A stretch of 64,000 nucleotides of DNA from Polytrichum commune (Eukaryota; Streptophyta; Polytrichopsida; Polytrichales; Polytrichaceae), in contig OX485806.1 in NCBI GenBank assembly GCA_950295325.1, positions 16,990,001-17,054,000 on the forward strand, written 5' to 3'. The notes under the pieces are model-generated. The model saw only the letters and a program-made list of their open reading frames with translations. It ran no database searches and was not told where the DNA came from. The translations under genes and the position numbers were made by a program. The number at the start of each line of letters is the position of its first letter. The stretch's first letter is position 1. This document shows positions 47,701 through 59,000 of the stretch, piece after piece.

Positions 47701-49985
47701 TTACGTATGCAAAGCTTCCATGTTAATTTGAATCTTTTTATGATTGAACAATTAAGGAAAATGAAGTGAGAGCTTAAAAATGTTAAATTTCAAGATTTAG
47801 AAGCAAATGCAAAGAGAATGAGCGTCAAACAAACAATATTGATGCTCCAAGGTGGATCAATTTTCTCATCAAATTCCAATGACAAGTAAGACAATATTTT
47901 CAATTTGATTATGTAAACTTGATTTTTTCTTCATTGTATGTCATGTATGTCAGTATGTCAATCTCTTAATTTTTACAAGCATTATTGATTTTCAAATATT
48001 CAATTTAGTGTGTTGTTACAAGAACAATGTCCATCAACAGAAAGACCTCTCCAACATCATGAAGATTCCTTCATTCCCTAAAGCTTCTAGAAAAAAGCCT
48101 AAGAATCCCAACAGATTGAATCATCATGGAAAATGCTTAACTTCACAAAAATATACTTTGGAAAGGCAAAGAGTTGCAAAAGAACTGTAAGATGAGTTTA
48201 ATAAGCAAGAAGAGAAGAAGCAAAGAAGAGCATACCTTGCAAAAGCCAAAAAGGATGAAAAAATCCGGAAGCAGATTGAAAAGGAGTTGGTAGCAGAACT
48301 GAAGAAGAAAGAAAAAAAAATGCCCAACAAAAAATAAGGTTGAGAAAAAACAAGAAATGTCAACAACGTCCAACAGTCGTGCTTGCCAAAAAAAAAAGCT
48401 CTTTTGTAACACCTGTAGCAAAAGTTGAATGAACATTGATTGTGCATGGTTAGTGGTTAAGGTAGTTAATTTCCAATGCCCAATATGATTGTATAAACAA
48501 CTACAAAAAGGTCATGACTTTTCAATAAAAATTTCCATTTTACTTTTCAACATTAATATTAAGTGAGCCATTAATTTAATTCAAATACCAAAATCGGAAA
48601 ACTATGGGACCCACCTCATAAAATAAAAAATCAAAGTCAAATGTGCACGCTTAGTAGCATGTTTACGATAGATGCACATAATGTAACCCCCTAAATATTG
48701 AGTTAGTGATATACCTAGATAATAATCTTAAAGTCCCATGAGTGCCTATGGGCCTTTTTGGATACACATATTAGCTAGAATGCCGTCCTTATATATATAT
48801 ATAACTCCGACTTCTTGGGGAGGCAAGCATAAATGTAGAGTCTTTTTGCATGTGGGCTACCCACCCACTCTATATATGAAGGTCATAAGGCAAGGTTAGG
48901 CAACTGAATTGTGCAAGTGGAATTCAAGCATCAACTCATTGATTTGGAGGAGTAAAATACATGTTATCATGCATATATTGTATTAGAGGGATGTGTTGGA
49001 GCAAAACGAATTGGGATCACTACAATCTCCTACCACGAGGAATAAATTGCATGGAAAGGATAGTTGGCCAACATAATAAGACGAGGTAAGGTTAACATTG
49101 CAATTAAAATAAGAACATCAATTTTGATGGTCTAAAAACATTAGGATATTTCAAAAGACTTTGCCAAATTACGTTGTGTTAATTTGTAGGCAATCTTTTT
49201 GGACTTCCCTCTTCTCCAATGCATGACATTACTTGCGTGCGTGCTCGGGGGGGGGGGGGCTTGGAATGGCAACTCTCATGATGGAATTGCATAGTTTACT
49301 AAGTGAGTAGGTGATTGAAGGGCTATCGGTTGCTCTTTAGGGCAACTTGCATGTCATAATCTTAACTTACAAGTGAACCAACTACAAGGGCTAAACTTGA
49401 AACATATGTTGGCTAAAAATGTTATTAACCACATATGTTGATCACTTATGAATGGAAAGGGGGCAAGCCCAAGCCATTGATTTATGTCAACGTGAAAGGA
49501 GTGTTTTTTTTTGGAAGTGATGGGCCTTGCCATGAAGGTAGTGCCCGGCATTTATGGGAAGCCCAACCCTTCAGGCCTTACTTATGGATACAAAAACAAA
49601 CCCAACCATGTGCCATAAAGAGAAACAAAATGACAAGCAAAATAGGTAGATACACTAAATAATCCTAATACTGTGAGCCATAGTAATTTTCTAGAGCCCA
49701 CATTAATTCTCATGATGCAAATTAGTGTGGCTCACAATGATTTCAATCTACACTAATGTTTTAGTAGAAAATTAACGTGGGTCACCAAATTTTTTTTTTA
49801 TAGAAAATCAATGTAGGTGATCATTTTATTTTGTGCTACTTTTGTCCTATAACTAATGTTTAGTGTGTTCATTGGAAGGCTTCATGAAGACTTAGGGAAG
49901 ATTCGGGTTCTTGGACCCATGTTAATTCCACCCTGACTAGAAAATTAGTGTGGTCCACGCTAATTTTCAACCCACACCAATAGGA
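47701..49985. other. Intergenic, no gene recognised
   Basis: 48008-48340 can be read as a Lys/Glu-rich coiled-coil-like frame with a stop at 48188 (ERQRVAKEL, then FNKQEEKKQRRAYLAKAKKD). It lies downstream of the Ulp1 relic and could be a remnant of the same locus, without proof. A G run lies at 49247-49258. The rest is AT-rich. Confidence 0.35.
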
Positions 49986-49987
49986 CT

Positions 49988-50575
49988 ACACTCTAAACTC
50001 CGTGATTTCACGCTTGTGGCAAGCAAAGTGCACGTGATACTAAGGAGTTTTGTAGTGTTAACATAAATGCGTGATAAAGGAGAATCAAAGTAACATGAAG
50101 CATTATGAAATAACACAAAGTCAACATTGCAACAATGGAAATAACCACAATGATGATGCGTGCGAACGTGTGGATTAAATTCATTGATGATTTATTATAA
50201 TGTCAAAACCCATGATATTATATGGGAGGGGAACATGGTAATAAGGAGTGAGATTTACACCTATGATTGGGGAGAACCGGCAGTTAGTTACAAAATGAAC
50301 CAATCGAGTTTGAGAAATAACCGGTTGAAGTTGAAGACTTCAAGAGAATTACCAATCACTTTAGAGGAATTTACAGAATGTACCTCAAATTAATATAGAA
50401 AAAACTGAAGGATATCAACATGTAACCGGTTGGACTTGGCAAACACTAGGATCCCAACCGATTATGCCCAAAAATCTCCCGATCACTGATTCACACTGAG
50501 AACATCCGGTCGCTAGGGTTTGGGGATATAAGGGGAGGAGTGACATTAAGGAGGTTGATGTTACGGAGCTTAGAG
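49988..50575 (+). mobile_element. Inverted-repeat element (CTAACCTCC family) interrupted by a hAT-type MITE
   Basis: Left end CACTCTAAACTCCGTGATTT; right-end sequence at 50541-50575 includes GTGACATTAAGGAGG and TTACGGAGCTTAGAGTGCA. The interior matches 39083-39402 (TTATGAAATAACACAAAGTC, AATAAGGAGTGAGATTTA). The match is broken by the MITE at 50261-50488. Confidence 0.7.
50261..50488 (-). mobile_element. hAT-type MITE, 228 bp, 8-bp target duplication
   Basis: Starts CTATGATTGGGGAGAACC and ends AAATCTCCCGATCACTG. It is flanked by ATTTACAC (50253-50260) and ATTCACAC (50489-50496), matching 7 of 8. The interior has the family motifs in minus orientation. Confidence 0.82.
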
Positions 50576-51203
50576 TGCATTTTAGTGTACCATAAATATG
50601 GTGAATTATCGGGCAGGTAAGTGAATAAGGCCCTCTTTACACTAGAGGCGAGGGGCCGTGAGAAAAGAAATTTCAGCCAATGGGATGCGTAGAAATCGAG
50701 AAGACCATTCCAGGTCACTTTACACCCGAAATTTTCAGCCCAAAGGACAAAACGAGGAGAAAATGACATGGACAACACTTTTGTCCTTGGTGGCAGCAAG
50801 AAGACACATTTTCCAAGACCCCCGGATTTTTCGTCAAGCCCACCTCGAGAGGTGGGCCTGACGCAAAATCCGGGGGGCCGTTTGGCCGAAATTCTCACAG
50901 CCAATCATTTTCATTTTTTTAATAATTTTTCAGAACGGCCACTTTTACTGACGGCCATTTGTTTACCCGTTTTCTACCCAACAGCTATTACTATTCATTC
51001 CCGATTTTCGTCCTTAAAGGCAGCTCCTTGATCATTCGAAGTCATCTTTTTCTTCTTCCTCATGTGTGACCAGAAAGAAGTATAGATTTGCTTGTTTTTG
51101 CATGTTTTTTTGCCCAATTATTTGCTATTTATTTTTGCTCAAATTATTTTGCACCATCGATATTATTTTTTGCCCAAATATTTTTTGCATTGTGTTCATT
51201 ACA

Positions 51204-52631
51204 ATGGATTGCTGCTCCCAAGATGGAGAATTCTCTCAATCTCAAGGACAAGCATGGAGTCAAAATTCGCCTTGGATGAGCTACTCTCAACCCCAATTTC
51301 AGCCCATTTCTCCTCAAATGCATGTTTCAAATTTTGATCATTTTGGTACTGGTAGTCCTAGATATTTTATGCCTCTTGGAATGCCTCCTTGTAATGGTTC
51401 AGATTTGCAACCATCAAGTGAGGAAGTGACACCGAGTTCAAATGCAAGAAATTACTTGATGGATATGAAGGAGGAGGAGGCAATCCGGGCTGCAGTAAAT
51501 GCACTAAATGGAGAAGATGTACCTGTAGTAAAGAAGAGAGGACGACCACCAAAAGGAGGAAAAACAAATGCTCCAGCAAAGAAGAAGAAAATGGAGATCA
51601 CAACAAAGAAGGCAACAAAAGAAGTGGTGAATTTGGCTGGTTCAGATTCGGAAGAAGAAAATGCAAGTCGGAAGTGGCGAGATTACGAGGTTGAAACCTT
51701 GATATCAATTCGGGGAGAGATGGAAGAAGAATTTTCAAGATGAGCAAAAAAACAAGGTTTGTATATGTGTTTTATTTTTTGGTTCTATAATTTTTTGTAC
51801 ACATGAATGGTTTTCATAATTTTTCAAAGCTTCAACCAGGAATTGGCCTACCTAGCTTTCTTCCTAAGTCTATTGGTCCTTACTTTTTTCACCTAGTCCA
51901 TTGGTCCTTATCTGCCAAGTGCCCTTTCTAGGCTCTACGGCCAACTCTCAACGGGGGGGGGGGGGGGGAGGTTTATACCCGGCAGAAATGAGTTATGCAC
52001 GTGTCTTGACGAACATTATGGGTTTTTCCGGTCACTACCTATGCTGTCTGCATTCTTGACGGCATCAAATGAGGCCCTTTCGGTTGTTTTTTTGATATTT
52101 TCAAGACGTTTTCACTATCATATGCTTGTATATAATTGCACTAATGACTTATAATGTAAAATTTCAGGGATTAATACATGGTTAAAATTGCAAGCAAGGA
52201 TGGTGGCGGCCATTCGTGGCTTTGACCGCTCATGGGAATCATGCAAGAAGAAGTACAAAACCATTTACGCAGAGTACAAAAATGACAAGAGGGCCAATGA
52301 GATTTCTGGTTCGGATAGGCATCAAGACTGTAAGTGGTTTGACCAATTGGATGTCTGGAATTCTACACGTGCATGTGTAAAGAACCAAATTCCAGCAAGT
52401 GCCACTGAAGGTGAAGATGAAAACGATGAAGACAAAACACCATCAGATTTGCAAGATCGTGAGGTTACTCCAAAACAAGAGAAGAAAAATAAAAAATTCC
52501 AAGAGAATTTGGAAATCATTTTGGAAAAGGTTGTCTCAAATTCTTCTAGCTTTCTTACAATTTTTCAAGAAAGCATAGCTTTATTGAAGAACATGGATAG
52601 GCATATGGCAACAATTCTAGAAAAATTGTAG
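51204..52631 (+). pseudogene. Harbinger ORF1, Myb/SANT-like DNA-binding protein, with one nonsense codon
   Basis: Exons 51204-51756 and 52168-52631 join in phase with GT-AG ends (339 codons including stops). The start ATG opens MDCCSQDGEF. A basic stretch KKRGRPPKGGK resembles an AT-hook or nuclear signal. The trihelix/SANT-like domain spans the intron: RKWRDYEVETLISIRGEMEE, then WLKLQARMVAAI, RSWESCKKKYKTIYAEYK. The C-terminus has a coiled-coil-like helix (KKFQENLEIILEKV). In known Harbingers this protein imports the transposase and binds DNA with it. An in-frame TGA at 51741-51743 cuts the DNA-binding domain five codons before the splice donor, so the full protein needs readthrough or is not made. 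Confidence 0.85.
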
Positions 52632-54047
52632 CTATTCTTCCATAACATCAGAATCACTACTTGATTCTGAAAATTGAATGGTCGAGTCCTTTGACAAATT
52701 GTATTGCCACAATGTTTTGGCAATGGATTCATGAGCAATGGTAGATTCTCTCAATAAATCAGCATCTTTCTCATTTTGTTTGATTAAAAAAACTTCTTCT
52801 TCAGCATCAATTTCTTCTTGCTCAAAATATTGAAATGTTCTTGTAGTACCAGATTTCAAAATGCGTGCTTTTACCTCATCAATAGATGCTTGTTCTCCTC
52901 GTAAGACTTGTTCTCCCTTCACTGTGCCCTCTTCAACCCGTTTATGTAATTTCACCTCCGCTTCTTCAATCCATATTGCATCAAACTTGTCCTTTGTTAT
53001 GATGCATAAATTATGCAAAACAATACAAGTTGATACAATATCTGCCATTGATCGTAAAGGAACATCTGTTTTTTTTTGTATAATTCTCCATCTACCCTTC
53101 AAAATTCCAAACGCACGCTCCACACACATTCGGGTTGAAGATTGGATAAAATTCCAATGTGCCTTGTAAGATTCTAGTCCATCATTACAACCCTTAAATG
53201 GACAATACATCCAAGGGCGAACCGGATATGCCGCATCTCCAATTAACTTGTACGGTAGAAATCTTCCCTCCATACAAGCTCTTCCTACTTTGGTTTGTTG
53301 AAAAACAGTCCAATCATGTAAGCTTCCAGCCCACCCGAATTCATAATCCCACAATATGCAATTGGTATCAACAATTCTTTGCAACAAAGCCGAATGAAAA
53401 GATTTGCGACAGTAATAATCTTCTCCACCAATAACTGGAGCTAGCACCGGAATGTGTGAACCGTCTATGGCTCCTATTATGTAAGGTATGTTATGCAATC
53501 TCTCAAATTCTTTCGCTAAAACCCTAAATTTGTTTTCATTTGGAACTTGAATAAAAATCTTTTGCAAATGAAGTCTCACCATTTTACAAAATTCTCTCAC
53601 AATTCTTGAAATTGTACATTCCGCCACCCCATATACCTCTCCAACCATACGCAACCCATCTCCTGTACCAAGTCTAGCCAAAGACATTGCAACCCTCTCT
53701 TCTACAGAAATTGGTCTTTTGAAATTAGTATGCTGTTTTTTCAAAAACGGACCTAATTTCTCACATAAAAATCTGAATGTAGTATGCGAGACACGAGTCC
53801 TTTCCTTAAACATCTTCTCCGTAAACGAACCCAACAAATACCGGTCTACAAAGCTAGATGGCCTCTCAAAACTCCAAACAATTCTCTCTCTAAACCCTAA
53901 ACTTTGAAGGCAAATGCTGAAAATTGCAACATTCGTCCACTCACCTTGTAAAATCAAAGCTTGCATGTTGTTAACATGCTGCGTAATCATGTAGAGACAC
54001 CAATACAAGACCATCATCACCACAAGCTTCTTCCTCCTCTCCTCCAT
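52632..54047 (-). CDS. Harbinger transposase (DDE nuclease), intact, 471 aa
   Basis: A single open minus-strand frame from ATG at 54047. The N-terminal region has the helix-turn-helix-like block (VEERVAMSLARLG, VYGVAECTISRIVREFC, residues about 115-165). The DDE_Tnp_4 core has Asp in IGAIDGSHIPV, Asp in GWAGSLHDWTVF, and Glu in CVERAFGILKGRWRI. The C-terminus is acidic. All three catalytic residues are present and no stops or frameshifts are seen. The length is usual for plant HARBI1-like enzymes. It is likely competent if a working ORF1 is supplied by another copy. It is about 40-50 percent alike, by eye, to the relic at 9.2-10.1 kb. Confidence 0.92.
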   Translation of the reverse strand: MEERRKKLVVMMVLYWCLYMITQHVNNMQALILQGEWTNVAIFSICLQSLGFRERIVWSFERPSSFVDRYLLGSFTEKMFKERTRVSHTTFRFLCEKLGPFLKKQHTNFKRPISVEERVAMSLARLGTGDGLRMVGEVYGVAECTISRIVREFCKMVRLHLQKIFIQVPNENKFRVLAKEFERLHNIPYIIGAIDGSHIPVLAPVIGGEDYYCRKSFHSALLQRIVDTNCILWDYEFGWAGSLHDWTVFQQTKVGRACMEGRFLPYKLIGDAAYPVRPWMYCPFKGCNDGLESYKAHWNFIQSSTRMCVERAFGILKGRWRIIQKKTDVPLRSMADIVSTCIVLHNLCIITKDKFDAIWIEEAEVKLHKRVEEGTVKGEQVLRGEQASIDEVKARILKSGTTRTFQYFEQEEIDAEEEVFLIKQNEKDADLLRESTIAHESIAKTLWQYNLSKDSTIQFSESSSDSDVMEE

Positions 54048-54344
54048 AGTGCTGAAATTTCAGTAAACAAGGCAAAAACGAGAAAGAAAGAAGCAAAAGA
54101 AACCGCCAACAACTAGAAAGAAAGACCGGTCTTGGGGTAGAAAAGAGAGGTAGTGGAGTGGAAGTTGCGATCAACCCTATATTAGAATTATATTAAAAAA
54201 ATCAGCACATTATTTTGTGGCCCCTTCTCACTTTACACTATATCCAAAGGACGTCAAATTCAAAGTTTGGCTTCTCAAGAATGAGCCATGGCCCTTGGCC
54301 GGTTTTCTCCACGACTTCTCGTTTCTAGTGTAAAGAGGGCCTAA

Positions 54345-54877
54345 GTAGAGGGTAAAGGTAAGTGGGTAAGTAAGAGAAATGCCACCCCACAACAGCTTCC
54401 TTGCACCACAAAGTGGGGCCCAGCCTGCCCGAAAAGGAAATCTCCGCGGGGCCCACCGTTGCCCCCAATAAGCAAGGCGAGGTGAGGTGATGAGGTGAGG
54501 TTAACGGTGCAATTGAATTTTACAACATTATTAGTAAATTACTTGAATGGCTGGCGTCACTCCGTCATAGTAGCCCCAAAAGGGCGCCGTAATAATGATG
54601 GGGGGGGGCGTGATTAATAAGAATTAAAGAGAATAGCCCACCCCCTTGTAGCCACGTTGCCTGACGCCCCAACGGTCACCCGCAACGGTCACCCGAGCGG
54701 CCTCGCTGGGCCGTCCGATGCCATCCAGCGGCTGTAAGGAAGCAGCCACACCCCGCCACTGACACCTTCACTGAGCCGTCCGATCGGCATCCAACGGCTG
54801 TCAGCCGCCAGCCGCAGACTGCCGTCGGGCCTGGCGAGCTAGAGCACTTTTTGGGAGGGGGGAAGAGCGAGCGAGTG

Positions 54878-54913
<36 letters not shown>

Positions 54914-56056
54914 GGCGTGCGTGTGAGGCTGATCTCGTCAGTGAGTGCCTTTTGGGGTGACGCATTGACAGGTTGAGTCAGATCGATTGGAGCCGAAAAG
55001 CGGTTGCGTTGGAGTTGCTTGTTTCGTTCGGAAGGGGATTGCACTTACTTTACCAGCATTGGGAACTAAGAAGCAGCGTTAGGGGAAGCTCAAGCCCAAG
55101 TTCGTAGTTTTGGGTGATCCTTAAGGGAGGGGGTAAACAGGGGCCTTACCTGGGGGGTAACGTGGTCGGAGGGATCCGTGTCAAATGGGTTTTGTTTTAC
55201 TCGTTTGGTAAGAGGGGAAGGGGTTTAGTGATGGGTGTTTGGGAGTTGGAGAGCTAGGGGGAAGGTGTAGACTGTAAATGATACTTGTTGCGGAGTGGTT
55301 GTTGGGTTGGGTTTGGTGTGGGGTTGTGTTGAAGGACAGTGAGTGTGTCAGTGTGTGTGCGAGAGGTTGATTGGGACAGTATGGCTGCGTGATGAGAAGT
55401 TGGCAGGAGGGATAGGTGTTGCTCATCAAGAGCAAAAGCTTGTAGTTTCTCAGTCGGTGTCGTACTGGGTAGAGTGTTGTGTGTGTGTGTGCCAGGGGGT
55501 TTGTTGCACTCATTTGGCTCATCATGTCACGTTGAGAGAGAGAGAGAGGTTTGGTGACGCAATTGCATGTTTGGGAACAGCAGACTTGATCGACTGCGAA
55601 GTCGACCACGAATTGGAAATCTGGGAAGTGTGACATTGGTTGGGAGCTTACGTATCTTTCTCCGGCGATCCGAAAGCTCCAATGTGCGAGGAGAGCCTGC
55701 CTCAAAATGCAGACACAAGGAGGTGGTGGTGGAGGTGAGGAGGACTTTTCGCTCTTGTGTTTGATGTGTTTTTGGTCAATGGCGGTGGTTGACAGGAGCG
55801 CACTCTATGGCTGGAGCCGCCTGAATCCGTATCACAGGGTGTGAAGAGGGTTTAGGGGAGTTTCGGGCCGCAGGTAGGGTGTAGGAAAGATAGAGCATTG
55901 CACATTTCGCAGGATAGGATAGGGTAGAATAGTGGAGCATTGAGGGAGAGGGGAGATGGTGTGGAAAGCAGCAGGAGGGGGAGAGTGCACCAATCTATCA
56001 TGTGACGATGAGGTAGCCGGAGGAGGAACAGGACGAAGAAGAAGCAAGTCTGTGTG
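54345..56056 (+). promoter_or_regulatory. Upstream region and probable long leader of the GRAS gene
   Basis: GC content rises after 54400. A (GA)n tract at about 54880-54910 is of the kind bound by plant GAGA-binding (BPC) factors and common near transcription starts. 55050-56050 is G/T-rich with no stop-free host frame and is probably 5' untranslated leader, including a small open frame at 55707. No TATA box could be fixed. Confidence 0.45.
55707..55844 (+). other. Upstream open reading frame, 45 codons
   Basis: ATG at 55707 in context AAAATGC opens a frame with a Gly-rich start and a Trp/Cys-containing middle, closing at TGA 55842-55844, 212 nt before the GRAS start. It matters only if the leader begins upstream of it. 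It could equally be incidental. Confidence 0.3.
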
Positions 56057-59000
56057 ATGTCAGGCGGTTGCTCAACTCTCATGGTGCCGAATCACAGACT
56101 CCTGGGGGGTCATCATCATGGATCATCGTCATCTTCACCCCCCCAGCGACAGAATCTGCACTTCGTGCACAGCCCCTCCAGAATTTACCAGCAGCAACAG
56201 CAGCAGCAGCAACAGCGGCAGGAAGAATTGGAGCAGGAGCGGCTGTTGTACGCTCGTGTGCAACCATTGTCAGGGGAAGGCAACGAGGGTTTAGGGTTAG
56301 CGGCTGAGCGGGACAGGGGCCAGCAATTCTGCGACCAGTTCCAGCCACAAGGGCTGGGCATGTTACAAGAGGAGCTCGATGCGCGGGTAGGGACGGGGAT
56401 GACGGGTGGGCACCACCATGACCATCATCATCTGTTGTTCCAGCAGCAGCAGGAGGATGAGATCGTCGACGCAACGGTGCCCATCACTCCCAACCCGTCG
56501 CACCAGGAAGGGTACGAGTCGCATTCTCCGCTTGCGAGGCAGGTGTTTCGCGACGACTTGATGAGGCGTGCCGCTGCAACAGCGGCGGGGGCCAGTGGGC
56601 CGCTGGAGGAAGTGTTTCGTCTTCCGACACCGGTGCGGACGAAGGCGACCAAGACGACGCGGATAGACTTGGAGAAGGAGGCGTTGCGAGGCGCGTTGGC
56701 TGCGAGATCCAACAGCCCACGCTCCTCCAACAGCCCGCGCGGGAGCCCGCAATGTAGCAGCCCCGGAGGGAGCCCGCAATTCGGCGGCAGCCCGCGGGGC
56801 AGTCCTCGCGGTGGCGGGGGCAAAGTGGAGAGCCGTCGCGTGTTGTCGCCGGGGAAATTTGTGTTGAAGAAGGGGTTGGAGCCGCCGTCGTGGCCAGGGC
56901 GGGGGGTTGGCAACAAGGGGGTGGAGAGGTCAGCGGAGGTTACGGTTTCGAATGAGAGTGGGGGGTCCAGCAGTCACCGAAGGACGTTGTGGGTCGACCA
57001 ATCTTGCGACGCAGAAACGTCCGGGCAGTGGATCGGCTCGTCGCAACAGCACAAGGTGGAGAGGGCAATCGGTGGTGACAGTAAGGTAAATGAGCACTTC
57101 TTTCTCTGCACCCACTTCTTGTAAGATAGGAAATGAAACACGTCGCATGCAGTGTGCAGATGATTAGCAAATCCAAATTGTGCCTGCAGCCATTTTCCTC
57201 ATTTGAGGTCACATGAATTGATCTTGTTCATTGTCAAAGTGAAGGTGATGCTGTTTCTTATTGAATGATCAAAGACGCCCTTCAATATGATGTTGGCAAT
57301 TTAGCCTAGAATGGCTTAGGACACTTTTAGCTCTGAACCCTCTTGTAGAATAGGATACGAAACACATCGCAATTAGTGTGCAGATGCTTAGCAAATTGTG
57401 TCTGTAGCCATTTTCCTGATTTTTTGAGCTTATATGAAATGATCGTGTTCATGGTCAAAGTGAAGATGACGTTGTTTCTTCATGAAGTATTATGTAGGTT
57501 CCTTCAATTGTGATGTTGACAGCTGAACCTGGAAAGTCTTCGAAGGAGACTTCTAGCTCTGCACTCACTTTTTGTAGGATACAAATTGAGACCTATCGCA
57601 GTTAGTGAGCATATGATTTGTGAATCCAAATCCCATCTGCCGCCATGTTCCTCGTGATGTTTGGAACTCATACGAATTGATCTTGTTTATTGTCTAAGTG
57701 AAGGTACTCTTTCTTATGAAATGATCGTATAGGTCTCTGGAATTGCGATGTTGGCAATTGAGGTTAGAATTGTTAGGAAATTTGAGGATGTGATCTGATT
57801 TCTTTTAGACGTATGATGGCTTTTGGTTGTCTGTTGTAGATCCACACCAAACTATACACCACTGAAATATTGGTCTCTCTTTAAGATGAGTGGCCGAATT
57901 AGGCCTCCTTGCTTACCTTGGTGAGTTGATGATGCAGGAGAAATTGATGTCGAGAAGCGGCGGCGTTGAGGGAGATTTCTTGTACAGCCAGGGTTTTTCT
58001 TCAGTGCCATTGTTGTGTCCCGGGACGCCGAGCCAGCCTAGCTCGTCGTCACCCACCTGCTCGCACTTGCAGTCGCCGGATGTGAAGAAGTGCTTCCCGG
58101 TGACGGAGCCCAGGTCGGTTTTGGATTTGTCCATCAGCCCCCAATTGCCAACCATCCGTGCGACCCTGCCTCGACGGTTCCGGGAATCATTTCTGGAGAA
58201 TGTGGGAGGAGGGTCACCTGCCACTGTGGGCTCGCCGCGGACGCTGGATTTTGAAAATTGCGAGCCACCAAAGGTGGGTGGCAGTAGTAGTTTCGATGCC
58301 ATTATGCGGCGCGATCCCCAGTTCCCGAATCTCGTCAAGCCCGCACGGCAATGGGCTGACCTCTCAATTCCCCAAGGTTTTCAGGGAAGGACAACCACCA
58401 CGACCACCATGACAACGACGACAACGACACCCCAAAAGCATCATCATCCACAATCGCCGGCTGGTGAGGAGCTTGTCGTGTTGCCTTCGCCGAGCTACAA
58501 CCACGACGCTGACACGGCCGAATTGTCGAGCCTCGATGAGTGGGAGGCGGCGACCACGGCGTCCACGCAGCACGAGCGCCTTGCCAAGCAATGGATGGCC
58601 TCATTGATGGAGGATTTGCGCGGCGTCGAAGACTCCACGAGCCCGCAAGAGACTGAAGAGTGCACCACGCCCTTCACCCCGGGCGTCGAATCCTCCCCCC
58701 ACATGCTTGCCTTCCAAAGGAGCAGCCACAGTCACGGCTCCCCGTCGCCCAGTGATTACACCACCGGCGATGACAACCAGGGTGGCCTGGAATATCTGCA
58801 AGTGGAGAGTCCCAGCGACACCCCTCGCGGCGGATTCGGATTCTGCGACGACCCACAAAATGATGAGCCTGCCGTTGTCGGCCACGAGCTCGTCACCCTC
58901 CTGCTCGCATGCGCGGAGGCCGTGTCCACCAAAAGCTTGAGCCTGGTGAACCACTTGTTGCAAAAACTTGGCGAGCTCGCGTCTCCTGACGGCACCTCCA

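Larger units (their letters stand above)
50629..54341. mobile_element. Structurally complete PIF/Harbinger transposon, 3713 bp
   Basis: Left terminus GGCCCTCTTTACACTAGA and right terminus TCTAGTGTAAAGAGGGCC are perfect 18-bp inverted repeats. TAA flanks both sides (50626-50628 and 54342-54344), the 3-bp duplication of this superfamily. Inside are two convergent genes that meet stop to stop at 52631/52632: ORF1 (Myb/SANT-like) on + and the transposase on -. Their intact layout and perfect ends indicate a recent insertion. Confidence 0.93.

Noticed and set aside
56079-56916. Long open frames on the minus strand opposite GRAS exon 1 (131-162 codons)
   Set aside because: They are shadows of a GC-rich coding exon; the + frame carries the conserved N-terminus and continues into the GRAS domain.
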